Origin: Terriglobus roseus DSM 18391
GTDB taxonomy: Bacteria; Acidobacteriota; Terriglobia; Terriglobales; Acidobacteriaceae
Length of the DNA: 64,000 nucleotides
Assembly (NCBI RefSeq): GCF_000265425.1
Contig: NC_018014.1
Coordinates: 496,001 to 560,000 of the forward strand
Direction of reading: 5' to 3'
The position numbers and the translations under genes are program-made. Below the pieces are notes generated by a model, which saw only the letters and a list, made by a program, of their open reading frames with translations, ran no database searches and was not told where the DNA came from. Numbering within the stretch: the first letter of the stretch is position 1; each line of letters begins with the position of its first letter. Positions 17,408 to 24,762 of this stretch are shown one piece after another.

Positions 17408-17433
17408 AAGGCCCGCCTCTCATGGCGGGCCTT
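17408..17433 (+). terminator. Perfect 10-bp hairpin beside the repeat
   Basis: AAGGCCCGCC (17408-17417) pairs with GGCGGGCCTT (17424-17433) around a 6-base loop. It lies between the dispersed repeat and the gene at 17455, 22 bases before its ATG. It has the form of an intrinsic terminator but sits in the leader of the next gene, so it might instead act as an attenuator or protect a processed 5' end; that is inference. Confidence 0.55.
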
Positions 17434-17454
17434 CTGCATTTCAGGAGAGAAACC

Positions 17455-17994
17455 ATGTTGCCCATCTGCCGACACATTCTTACCAACGGCGAGCAGTGCC
17501 GCTCGCTCCGCCTCACCGGACAGGACTTCTGCTACTTCCACAACCGCATGCACGCCTCCCACAAAGCCACGCGGGAGTCGCAGCCCGACCGTCCGCTCTA
17601 CAACACGGAAGGTGAGGTCGTCGGCTACAGTCGGCCCGCAGGCTTCCAGCCCGCACGCATCCCCGACCTCGGTCTCCTAGAAGACCGCACCGCCGTCCAG
17701 GTCGCCATCTCCACCGTCGTCAACGCCCTCGCCTCCGACGCCATGGACATCCGCCGCGCCACCGCACTCCTCTACGGCCTCCAGCTCGCCAGCAACAACT
17801 GCCCGCCCATTCGGCGCGATCACAGCCAGGCAAAAGACCCTGTCGAATCCACCGTCACCGCAGAGAACGGCACCATCATGGCCCCCGCCGACCGCGTCCC
17901 ACCCGCCGTCCAGGCGAACGGCGATTGGCTGAAGCAAATGCAGGAACTCTTCGACGCCGAAGACGCAGAGGAAGCAGACGACGAGGATTACTAG
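17455..17994 (+). CDS. Hypothetical protein with N-terminal Cys/His zinc-finger-like motif
   Basis: 179 residues, starting at the ATG at 17455 with AGGAGA upstream. The first 30 residues read CRHILTNGEQC...FCYFHNRMH, a C-x9-C-x10-C-x3-H arrangement that could bind one zinc ion. The middle has a helical segment (AVQVAISTVVNALASDAMDI, ATALLYGLQLASNN); the end is acidic (DAEDAEEADDEDY). No function is known to me. It overlaps the stop of the convergent glycosyltransferase gene by 4 bases. Codon use matches the host, so the low-GC island ends before it. Confidence 0.75.
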   Translation: MLPICRHILTNGEQCRSLRLTGQDFCYFHNRMHASHKATRESQPDRPLYNTEGEVVGYSRPAGFQPARIPDLGLLEDRTAVQVAISTVVNALASDAMDIRRATALLYGLQLASNNCPPIRRDHSQAKDPVESTVTAENGTIMAPADRVPPAVQANGDWLKQMQELFDAEDAEEADDEDY

Positions 17995-19334
17995 GACTGA
18001 CGCGCCACACCGGCTCGCCGACCCGGGGCCGCGGCATCACCGCGCCGGCCCCGCGTCGCCGACTGGAAGAGATAAACACCCAGCACGCAGATCATCGGCT
18101 CCAGCACATGCCGGAATCGCGCCTGCACCGTCACCGCGTAGTAAGGCAGCGGCAGCAGCACCATCGCCAGCGCAAACACCCAGCCCGCAGGCACCCGCCG
18201 CCGCACCGCCAGCGCCGCACCCAGGATCCCTGCCAGTGACAGGAACTGGAAGCTGATCAGCCGTCCGTACTCCAGCACACCGGCCTCCTGGACTGACTTC
18301 GGCACGCCGGCCCAGTACATCCACGCACGCTTCACACTCAGCTCTGCGAACTGCTTCGGATGCGCATGAATCCACGCATTCGCCTTTGCTCCACGATCCG
18401 CCGTCCACGCAGGCTCGCTCATCCGAGAGTACTCAGCCAGAATCGCCCGGTTCTCCAGCGGCACCGTCCGCCCCCATGGAAAGCCGGTCGACCAGTCGCT
18501 GTTGCCCTCAAAGTTCTCCGCACCAAAGTTGTCGCGCAGCGGAATGAACCGATGAAACACCGCATAGTTCCGAGCCGTCCACGGAGCCAGCGCAGCCACA
18601 AACAGCAGCCCCGCAAACGCAGCCTTCACCACGCGCGAACGCAGCTCCATTCGCCAGCCACCAGCGAAAAGCGCATACAGAGCCGTGAAAGGCAGCATCA
18701 GCATCGGCGTCGGATTCAGCATCGCCAGCGCAGCCCAAAGCAGCCCGAACGCAGCCCAAAGCGACCACGGCTGCGCAGGCTGCTCGTCGTCACCAACACC
18801 GCTCAACCGCAGCATCACCACCACAATCGCAGCGAACACAGCAGCCGTAGCCGACATCTCCCAGATCCACCGAACCGCATACTGCAGCGCCGCCGGATAA
18901 AGCGCCCACAGCCAACCGCTCCAAACCGCGCAGCGCCGCCCAAAGCACCGCAACCCGATCTCGTAACAAAGCACCGCAGTCCACGCGCTCAGCAGCGAAT
19001 TCACCGTCAGCAGCACAAACGCAGACAGCTTCGTGTACACACCGAACACCTTGAATACGCCACCAACCAGCAGCGTGTAAAGCGGCGGAGTCCACGCAGT
19101 CGGCCCCGTATGCCCCATGAACGGATCGCTGTATCCAAACCCAGTCGCCAGCGCCCGCCCAATGCGTCCCATCTCCCAGCCGAACTCGAAGTGGTCATCG
19201 CTCGGCCGAATGCGAAACGTATGTGCGAGCAGCACGTAAAGCACCCGCACGGCGAACGCAGCAGTGAAGATCTGCCATCGCAACCGGCGATCGGCCTGCA
19301 GGACTTGGCTTGCGGAGTTGGTCGAAGTAAGCAT
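17991..19334 (-). CDS. Polytopic membrane glycosyltransferase (GT39/GT83 ArnT-like)
   Basis: 447 residues with about ten hydrophobic segments. The first extracytoplasmic loop carries RIRPSDDHFEFGWEMGRIGR with acidic residues after the first helix, followed by GPTAWTPPLYTLLVGG, as in PMT/ArnT-type enzymes that use polyprenyl-phosphate sugar donors. Later segments include LNPTPMLMLPFTALYALFAG and a C-terminal QARFRHVLEPMICVLGVYLF. It probably transfers a sugar to a lipid or protein at the periplasmic face of the inner membrane; donor and acceptor are unknown. The start lies 37 bases from the divergent DinB gene. Confidence 0.8.
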   Translation of the reverse strand: MLTSTNSASQVLQADRRLRWQIFTAAFAVRVLYVLLAHTFRIRPSDDHFEFGWEMGRIGRALATGFGYSDPFMGHTGPTAWTPPLYTLLVGGVFKVFGVYTKLSAFVLLTVNSLLSAWTAVLCYEIGLRCFGRRCAVWSGWLWALYPAALQYAVRWIWEMSATAAVFAAIVVVMLRLSGVGDDEQPAQPWSLWAAFGLLWAALAMLNPTPMLMLPFTALYALFAGGWRMELRSRVVKAAFAGLLFVAALAPWTARNYAVFHRFIPLRDNFGAENFEGNSDWSTGFPWGRTVPLENRAILAEYSRMSEPAWTADRGAKANAWIHAHPKQFAELSVKRAWMYWAGVPKSVQEAGVLEYGRLISFQFLSLAGILGAALAVRRRVPAGWVFALAMVLLPLPYYAVTVQARFRHVLEPMICVLGVYLFQSATRGRRGDAAAPGRRAGVARQS

Positions 19335-19371
19335 CGCGTCTTCATCACCCTATCGCGATACAGTGTTTCCC

Positions 19372-19845
19372 ATGAACCCTTATGCGAACTACCTCGACGG
19401 CCGCGACGCGACCGACATCCTCATCGCAACGCCATCCGAACTGCAGGCCCTCATCGCAGGTCTCACCATCGACCAGATGGATCAGCCGCTAGCGCCTGGC
19501 AAATGGAGCGTCCGCGAAGTCCTCGCCCACCTCGCCGACTGCGAGATCGTCTGGGCCTTCCGCATGCGCCAGGCAATGGAAACGCCCGGAGCAACTGTCA
19601 CGCCCTTCGACCAAGACGTTTGGGCAACACGCTACAGCGCCTATTCCGCAGCCGACGCGCTCCGAACCTTCCTCGCTCTGCGCGCTTGGAACCTGTCGCT
19701 GCTGACAACCGTCTCCGCAGCCGAGCGCTCTAATCCCTTGAGCCATCCAGAACGAGGCACATTCCCGTTCACGGAGCTGCTCGAATCCATCGCGGGTCAC
19801 GATCGCAACCACCTGCTGCGCCTGAAGGAGCAGCTAGGACGCTAA
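19372..19845 (+). CDS. DinB-family (DUF664-like) protein
   Basis: 157 residues beginning MNPYANYLDG at the ATG at 19372. The DinB four-helix bundle is recognised from PGKWSVREVLAHLADCEIVW (first metal His), an ARxYSAYSAADALRTF middle helix, and ESIAGHDRNHLLRLKEQL at the end, whose two His residues complete the usual three-His metal site. Relatives include damage-inducible DinB and thiol-dependent S-transferases; the reaction here is unknown. The small secreted-protein gene downstream starts 25 bases after its stop, suggesting cotranscription. Confidence 0.88.
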   Translation: MNPYANYLDGRDATDILIATPSELQALIAGLTIDQMDQPLAPGKWSVREVLAHLADCEIVWAFRMRQAMETPGATVTPFDQDVWATRYSAYSAADALRTFLALRAWNLSLLTTVSAAERSNPLSHPERGTFPFTELLESIAGHDRNHLLRLKEQLGR

Positions 19846-19870
19846 CGTCCCGCGCAACGGAGACCAACGC

Positions 19871-20260
19871 ATGACGATGCGACTCTCAACCCTCGCCCTC
19901 AGCAGCGCCATCGCGCTCGCCGCACACGCTGCCAGCAACGTCGTCCCAACGCCAACACGCAGCGCCTGCCGAGCCACACTAAGCCAGGCAGATGCCAGAT
20001 TGCTGGCAGCAGCAACGCCCAACGCGCGAGCCTTCCAGCAGAACCTGCACGCATCGCTCAGCACCGCCATCGAGCGCAGCAACGCCACCAACGTCGCTGT
20101 AAGAGTCCAGGCGACGACTCCAGATCACGGCAAACAGGAGGTCGGTGTCTACACCGTCAACCTGCGCTCCGGCCGAGTAACCGACGACGACCAGGAACCC
20201 GCAGACGACCGCGAGACCGGCGCCGTCCGCCAACGCCTAATAGCAAAGCACTGCCACTAA
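19871..20260 (+). CDS. Small secreted hypothetical protein
   Basis: 129 residues. Residues 1-22 form a Sec signal peptide (MRLSTLALSSAIALAAHAAS). The mature part has one Cys near each end (RSACRATL and KHCH), which could form a disulfide, and a sheet-like middle (VAVRVQATT, EVGVYTVNLRSGRVTDD). No family is recognised. It follows the DinB gene closely and is terminated by the hairpin at 20275. Confidence 0.72.
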   Translation: MTMRLSTLALSSAIALAAHAASNVVPTPTRSACRATLSQADARLLAAATPNARAFQQNLHASLSTAIERSNATNVAVRVQATTPDHGKQEVGVYTVNLRSGRVTDDDQEPADDRETGAVRQRLIAKHCH

Positions 20261-20274
20261 GTCCCGAGCATGGA

Positions 20275-20302
20275 AAAGGGAACGGCCGAAGCCGTGCCCT
20301 TT
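20275..20302. terminator. Shared hairpin between convergent genes
   Basis: AAAGGGAACGGC and GCCGTGCCCTTT pair with one mismatch around a 4-base loop. The hairpin lies between the plus-strand secreted protein and the minus-strand msrB and can serve both. Confidence 0.6.
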
Positions 20303-20319
20303 ACGATCGCCTGTACTGC

Positions 20320-20766
20320 TTACTTGGCTTCGGGTTTGAAGTTCAGTGACGCCGAGTTGATGCAATAGCGCAATCCGGTAGGGTTAGGACCGTCCGGAAA
20401 GACATGCCCTAGGTGAGATCCGCAAGTCGCGCAGACCACCTCGATGCGACGCATGCCATAAGCATTGTCCTCAATTGCCTCCACCGCGTCCGGTGTAACT
20501 GGAGTGAAGAAGCTCGGCCATCCAGAACCGCTCTCGAACTTGGTATCGGAAGTAAACAGCGGAGCATCGCACGCGCCGCAGTGGTAGATGCCGTCGTCGT
20601 GGTTCTCATAGAGTTCGCCCGTAAAGGCACGTTCGGTACCCTTTTGACGCAGGACGGCGAAGCGCTCCGGCGAGAGTATTTGACGCCACTCTTCCTCGGT
20701 CTTGTGAACGCGATGCGGTGCATTGTCCGCCGCTGCCTCTGTGGTCGCCTTTAGATTTTCAGCCAT
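20320..20766 (-). CDS. msrB: Peptide-methionine (R)-S-oxide reductase MsrB
   Basis: 148 residues. The SelR fold is complete: [31 protein letters not shown] and [17 protein letters not shown] (two CxxC pairs for structural zinc), SGSGWPSFF, and the catalytic Cys in RYCINSASL. It reduces methionine-R-sulfoxide in proteins using thioredoxin. No signal peptide, so it is cytoplasmic. It is followed at 84 bases upstream by ridA on the same strand; both deal with damage or toxic by-products. Confidence 0.96.
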   Translation of the reverse strand: MAENLKATTEAAADNAPHRVHKTEEEWRQILSPERFAVLRQKGTERAFTGELYENHDDGIYHCGACDAPLFTSDTKFESGSGWPSFFTPVTPDAVEAIEDNAYGMRRIEVVCATCGSHLGHVFPDGPNPTGLRYCINSASLNFKPEAK

Positions 20767-20849
20767 AGTTATCCCTCAACTCATTAGACGCAGAACGCGC
20801 TCCCCATGGACCACGCGAAAGTTTCTGAGAGCGCGTCGCGCCATACTGC

Positions 20850-21248
20850 CTAAGAAAACCTCGCCGTGACCTCGATCTCGACCAACGAATCCTTTGGCAG
20901 ACGGGCTACTTCGACTGTCGATCGCGCCGGCGGCACGGTACCTTCGGGGGCCAGCTTGGGCGCGTAAAGCGCGTTCATCGCGGCGAAGTCGCTCATGTCT
21001 TTCAGGTATACGGTGGTCTTAACGACGTCGGCAAAACCCAGGCCCGCCGCAGAGAGTACGGCTGCAACGTTTGCCAGCGCCCGTGCTGTCTGCGCCTCAA
21101 TCCCGCCTTCTACCAGGTTGCCGGTTGCGGGATCAATGGGAATCTGTCCGGAAGCAAAGAGCAGATCGCCGGAGCGTACTGCCTGCGAATAGGGTCCAAT
21201 GGCGGCAGGTGCGCCCTCTGTGGTGATAGCTGTCTTTGTTGCACTCAT
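20850..21248 (-). CDS. ridA: RidA-family reactive intermediate deaminase
   Basis: 132 residues, the usual length. Family motifs are present: GAPAAIGPYSQAV, LLFASGQIPIDPATGN, VVKTTVYLKDMSDFAAMN and the C-terminal PPARSTVEVARLPKDSLVEI, whose Arg and Glu bind the carboxylate and water. It hydrolyses reactive enamine/imine intermediates such as 2-aminoacrylate in the cytoplasm. It lies directly upstream of msrB on the same strand. Confidence 0.95.
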   Translation of the reverse strand: MSATKTAITTEGAPAAIGPYSQAVRSGDLLFASGQIPIDPATGNLVEGGIEAQTARALANVAAVLSAAGLGFADVVKTTVYLKDMSDFAAMNALYAPKLAPEGTVPPARSTVEVARLPKDSLVEIEVTARFS

Positions 21249-21457
21249 TCCATGAATAGTAGCGTGCCTGGTACGGTCCTGCTCGGTGGATCAGCCCGCT
21301 TCACCAGTGAAAGGCATGGATTTAGAACAAGTCGAAAACAGCCCAGAAGGTGTAACAGGAGACGAAAGCTGGGGAGTGGATGGAAGTCCCAGCAGCGCAT
21401 GGGAACTTTCTCAAGCGTGCCGCGTATCTTTCAGTGCGCCGCCTGGAGGCGGCCGGC

Positions 21458-21694
21458 ATGATTACTTTCACTCTGTTATGCGTCTTGTACTTCCTGCCCA
21501 CGATCGTTGCCGTCCGCCGTGGCCATGGCGTAGTCGGTGTTCTGTTGCTGAATCTAATCTTCGGGTGGACGGGTATCGGCTGGGCAGCCATGATGCTGTG
21601 GGCGGTATTTTCCATGCCGCGTCGTGTCTATATTCCGGTAGCTTACGGCTCGGCTTACCGTTGCGGGCCCGCCGCTCAGTGGGAGCGCTTCTAG
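21458..21694 (+). CDS. Superinfection immunity (Imm) family membrane protein
   Basis: 78 residues starting at the ATG at 21458, with GGAGG 8 bases upstream. Two hydrophobic helices: MITFTLLCVLYFLPTIVAVR, then a short RRGHG turn and VVGVLLLNLIFGWTGIGWAA continuing to MLWAVF. The LNLIFGWTGIGW motif is diagnostic of the Imm_superinfect family, named after phage T4 Imm, which blocks entry of a second phage's DNA. Most chromosomal members have no tested role. It sits 131 bases before tRNA-Pro(CGG). Confidence 0.85.
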   Translation: MITFTLLCVLYFLPTIVAVRRGHGVVGVLLLNLIFGWTGIGWAAMMLWAVFSMPRRVYIPVAYGSAYRCGPAAQWERF

Positions 21695-21825
21695 CCTCTG
21701 GTGCTCATGGGATGGCACGGCCGGCTTCTCAGAAAGCGGTCGATCTCTGGTACACTACCCAAGTTGGCTGCTGAGGTGATACAGGCCCCTCAGCCCCTTT
21801 CCGCCAACGATCCACCGCACGGCAT

Positions 21826-21902
21826 CGGGGAGTGGCTCAGCCTGGTAGAGCACCTGGTTCGGGACCAGGGGGTCGGAGGTTCGAATCCTCTCTCCCCGAC
21901 CA
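21826..21902 (+). tRNA. tRNA-Pro (CGG)
   Basis: 77 nt with acceptor CGGGGAG/CTCCCCG, anticodon stem CCTGG/CCAGG, loop TTCGGGA with anticodon CGG, T-arm GGTTCGAATCC, discriminator A and encoded CCA at 21900-21902. It is followed by a strong terminator at 21914. Confidence 0.95.
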
Positions 21903-21913
21903 TCTTTAGAGCT

Positions 21914-21940
21914 AAAGGGCGACCGCATGGTCGCCCTTTT
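21914..21940 (+). terminator. Intrinsic terminator of tRNA-Pro, also facing the EamA gene
   Basis: AAAGGGCGACC (21914-21924) pairs perfectly with GGTCGCCCTTT (21929-21939) around GCAT, an 11-bp stem flanked by A and T runs on both sides. It can stop the tRNA transcript on the plus strand and the transporter transcript on the minus strand. Confidence 0.85.
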
Positions 21941-21958
21941 GCCATCTCCGGAAGCTGA

Positions 21959-22843
21959 TTAGGCCGCTGCGGGCTTTGGACGCAGGTTCATAAGAGCAAG
22001 GCCTGCAATGGTGACCACGACGCCAGCGAAGGTCCACACCCCGATAGGCTCGTGCGCCACGAAACCCCAGAAGACTCCCCACAACGGCAGCAGGTAGGTC
22101 ACCGCAACAGCATGGGTTGCGGACGACGTGCTGAGTACGTGGAAGAACAGCAGATACGCAATGCCGCTGCCGGCGAAGCCCAGCACCGCAGCCGCACCCA
22201 AGGTGGCCGCGCGGATGTGAGAGGGCATCGGACCCGCGAATGCGAGCGGCGTCACCATCAGGAAGGCCGAGCCAAGCTGCGACGCTGCGATCACCATGGG
22301 ATCCACGCCCTGCAGCTTCGCCTTGGCAATAACGGATGCGATCGCGTACCCCAGGGCCCCGCAGGAGATCAGCGCAACGCCGCGCAGAAACATGGCACGC
22401 GGAACATCGGCGACGGCGCCGTTCGACTGGTGCAGAACGACCATGACCACGCCAGCAAAACCCAGCGCAACGCCTGCCAGCACGTTCCCGCGGGTGCCTT
22501 TGCGTGTGACCGCCAGGCCGATCAGCAGTGTCCAAATGGGCGTAGTGGCGTTCAGCACGGACGCTGTGTTGCTCGGCACCACCTGCTCACCCCAGGCGAA
22601 GCACGTGAAGGGGATTGCGTTATTGAAGAGGCCGACCAGTAGGAGGTACGGCAGGTGCTGCCGTGCCGCGGGCCGTTTGCCCTGCAGCAACAACACCGTC
22701 CACAGTAGCAGGCCACCTAGGCCTGATCGCATTACGGCGATCCACAGCGGCGGGAAGCTCTCGCCCGCAATGCGGATCAACAGGAACGAAACGCCCCAGA
22801 TGGCAGAAAGCAGCAGAATCTGCAACACGGTCCGTGTGCTCAT
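21959..22843 (-). CDS. EamA-family (DMT superfamily) transporter
   Basis: About 294 residues with ten hydrophobic helices arranged as two EamA repeats. Repeat one shows LLLSAIWGVSFLLIRIAGES and LFNNAIPFTCFAWGEQVVPS; repeat two shows a second IPLW-like region (TYLLPLWGVFWGFVAHEPI) ending VVTIAGLALMN. It is a drug/metabolite exporter of unknown substrate in the inner membrane. The ATG at 22843 (MSTRTVLQ) is preferred to one nine codons upstream because the extra residues are Cys/His-rich and outside the first helix. It is divergent from a LysR regulator (71 bases between starts), which is its probable regulator. Confidence 0.88.
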   Translation of the reverse strand: MSTRTVLQILLLSAIWGVSFLLIRIAGESFPPLWIAVMRSGLGGLLLWTVLLLQGKRPAARQHLPYLLLVGLFNNAIPFTCFAWGEQVVPSNTASVLNATTPIWTLLIGLAVTRKGTRGNVLAGVALGFAGVVMVVLHQSNGAVADVPRAMFLRGVALISCGALGYAIASVIAKAKLQGVDPMVIAASQLGSAFLMVTPLAFAGPMPSHIRAATLGAAAVLGFAGSGIAYLLFFHVLSTSSATHAVAVTYLLPLWGVFWGFVAHEPIGVWTFAGVVVTIAGLALMNLRPKPAAA

Positions 22844-22914
22844 AGGCCTAGAATGGCATCGGCATGTCATCGCGTCCAGCGAATCATTTTGATAGCTGCC
22901 ATCGGAGATAACGA

Positions 22915-23838
22915 TTGCTCGATCTCGTTCAGGTCCGCACGTTCCTGGCCGTAGCGCGGGAAGGAAATTTCACGCGTGCCGCGTCCAGCCTGCACTACGC
23001 TCAGTCCAGCGTCACAGCCCAGGTACAGGGACTGGAAGAGAGTCTGGGTTCGCCGCTCTTTCACCGGCTGCCACGATCACTTGAGCTGACGCAGGTGGGC
23101 CATGCCTTCCTTCCGCACGCGCAGCGGCTGCTGGCAGTCGCTGATGAAGCCATGCAAAGCGCGCGTGCCCACAGTGAGCCGGCGGGTGCACTGATGCTCA
23201 GCGCCTGTGAAAGTGTGCTGACGTATCGCCTGCCTGCGTTGCTGCGGCAGTTTCAGACGGACTTTCCGCAGGTTGAGATCGTGCTCAATGCGGCAAGCGT
23301 CGCGGAGTCGGGGCCTCCGGTTCAGAGCGGTGTCGATGTCGGCGTCAGCATCAGCGAACGCATTCGCGATCCGCAACTGATCACGCATGTTCTGCGGCCT
23401 GAACCAATCCGCGCCGTCGTGGCGAGTGAACATCCGCTGGTGTCGCGCAAGCGGATCAGCGCGGCAGACATAGTCGCAGAACAGTTGCTGCTCACGGAGG
23501 AGACATGCAGCTACCGCGCCGTCTTCGAGCACGCATTGCGTGAGAGCGGCGTGCGAGCCGGCCACGCGCTGGCCTTCGCGAGCGTGGAGGCCATCAAGCA
23601 GTGTGCACTCTCGCGCATGGGGATCGCGGTCTTGCCCGAGATGGTAGTCGCGGAGAATCTTCGCGCAGGCACGCTCGTCGCGCTGCGATGGCCGACCACG
23701 CCGCTCAAGGTGTACACGCAACTTGTGCGCCGGCGTGACCGGTGGTTCTCGCCTGCGATGCAGGCTTTTTGGCAGACAGCAATCGACACAATTGGTGCGA
23801 CGAAGTCACCGAAGGATCGCGCAAGAGCAAAACAGTAG
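22915..23838 (+). CDS. LysR-family transcriptional regulator
   Basis: 307 residues starting at TTG 22915 with GGAG 7-8 bases upstream. The winged helix-turn-helix is at residues 1-60 (MLDLVQVRTFLAVAREGNFT, AASSLHYAQSSVTAQVQGLE, LFHRLPRSLELTQVG), followed by a hinge and a substrate-binding domain (LMLSACESVLTYRLPALL, VDVGVSISERI, MGIAVLPEMVV). It is divergent from the EamA transporter, a common arrangement in which the regulator binds the shared intergenic region and controls both. The inducer is unknown. Confidence 0.92.
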   Translation: MLDLVQVRTFLAVAREGNFTRAASSLHYAQSSVTAQVQGLEESLGSPLFHRLPRSLELTQVGHAFLPHAQRLLAVADEAMQSARAHSEPAGALMLSACESVLTYRLPALLRQFQTDFPQVEIVLNAASVAESGPPVQSGVDVGVSISERIRDPQLITHVLRPEPIRAVVASEHPLVSRKRISAADIVAEQLLLTEETCSYRAVFEHALRESGVRAGHALAFASVEAIKQCALSRMGIAVLPEMVVAENLRAGTLVALRWPTTPLKVYTQLVRRRDRWFSPAMQAFWQTAIDTIGATKSPKDRARAKQ

Positions 23839-23852
23839 CGATGCAGCGGTTG

Positions 23853-24686
23853 TCACTGCTGCATCGCCATGGCTCTTACTTCCGCAGGCGTAAGCCCCGC
23901 TTCACGGAGCGTTCGAATACTGCGTGCATCATCGCGTTTGGCCAGACGTTCGCCACGTTCGTTTACGACCAAAGGGGTGTGGGCGTACGCGGGCTGCGGC
24001 AGACCCAGCGCGCGGATCAGAAGGATCTGTCGCGCGGTTGATCGCAACAGGTCGCTTCCGCGGACGACTTCCGTGATGCGCATCGCAGCGTCGTCCACGA
24101 CGCATGCCAGTTGATAGCTCGGCACGCCATCCCGGCGCAGCACGGCGAAGTCACTGAAGTCCTGGCCGGCGACAAACTCCTGCGGCCCTGAAAGATTGTC
24201 TGTGAAACGGATCGCCTCGCCATCAGGCACTCGGAAGCGCCACGCAGCCTGATCGCCTTCGCGGAACGATCGGTCGCGACAGGTGCCGGGATAGATGGGT
24301 TCCTCGTCATCCCCGGCGTGCGGCGCTCGAGAGGCAGACTGGAGATCGCGACGGGAACAAACACATGGGTAGATCGCGCCCATCGACCGCAGTCGTTCGA
24401 AGGCATCGCGATAACGCGGACCGCGCAGGCTTTGCGCATACGGTCCGAACTCGCCGCTTTCACCGCCATCGGTTTGCGGGCCTTCCTGCCAGCGGATGCC
24501 GAGCCAGTCGAGATCCTGCAGCATGGCCTGGACGAAGTGGGGCTGACAGCGTTGGGTGTCCAGGTCGTCGTTTCGCAGCACCAGCGTGCCACCGGTCGCG
24601 CGTTCTGCGGCCACCAGAAAGGTGCGCGCATGGCCAAGATGCAGGTATCCAGTGGGCGATGGTGCCAGCCGTCCGCGGTAGAACAT
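23853..24686 (-). CDS. gluQ: Glutamyl-Q tRNA(Asp) synthetase
   Basis: 277 residues, the truncated GluRS length. The catalytic core has GRLAPSPTGYLHLGHARTF (HIGH motif as HLGH), the zinc site from YPCVCSRRDL and YPGTCRD, and the KMSKS counterpart ERLAKRDDA. No anticodon-binding domain is present, which separates it from glutamyl-tRNA synthetase. It attaches glutamate to queuosine at position 34 of tRNA-Asp. It converges with the LysR gene with 14 bases between stops. Confidence 0.93.
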   Translation of the reverse strand: MFYRGRLAPSPTGYLHLGHARTFLVAAERATGGTLVLRNDDLDTQRCQPHFVQAMLQDLDWLGIRWQEGPQTDGGESGEFGPYAQSLRGPRYRDAFERLRSMGAIYPCVCSRRDLQSASRAPHAGDDEEPIYPGTCRDRSFREGDQAAWRFRVPDGEAIRFTDNLSGPQEFVAGQDFSDFAVLRRDGVPSYQLACVVDDAAMRITEVVRGSDLLRSTARQILLIRALGLPQPAYAHTPLVVNERGERLAKRDDARSIRTLREAGLTPAEVRAMAMQQ

Positions 24687-24712
24687 CGCATCTACGATAA
24701 ATGCGAATGACG

Positions 24713-24737
24713 AAGGCCGCCCAGTCTGGACGGCCTT
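24713..24737. terminator. Hairpin between gluQ and the beta-barrel gene
   Basis: AAGGCCG (24713-24719) pairs with CGGCCTT (24731-24737); CCAG/CTGG extends it inside the loop. A T-run follows on the plus strand. On the minus strand it lies past the stop of the gene at 24763 and may end that transcript. Confidence 0.55.
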
Positions 24738-24762
24738 GTCTTTTTAATACTGAGGAGGTGCG

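Larger units (their letters stand above)
16984..17454. other. Gap of 471 bases: island edge, dispersed repeat and hairpin
   Basis: No convincing gene. 16984-17258 is AT-richer sequence upstream of the GHKL gene and should hold its promoter. On the minus strand a TTGACA lies 110 bases before the start (about 17089-17094), but I see no good -10 box at standard spacing. 17259-17380 is the GGTACC-type repeat listed separately. A frame at 17048-17404 on the minus strand runs through that repeat and is probably not a gene. An AGGAGA ribosome-binding site precedes the ATG at 17455. Confidence 0.6.

Noticed and set aside
21826..21902. tRNA-Pro(CGG) as attachment site of an integrated element
   Set aside because: No second copy of the tRNA 3' end and no integrase on either side within the window.
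19800..24760. Replication origin with DnaA boxes at the skew switch
   Set aside because: No cluster of TTATCCACA-like boxes, no dnaA or dnaN, and no AT-rich unwinding region was found, so an origin is not annotated; only the skew change is reported.
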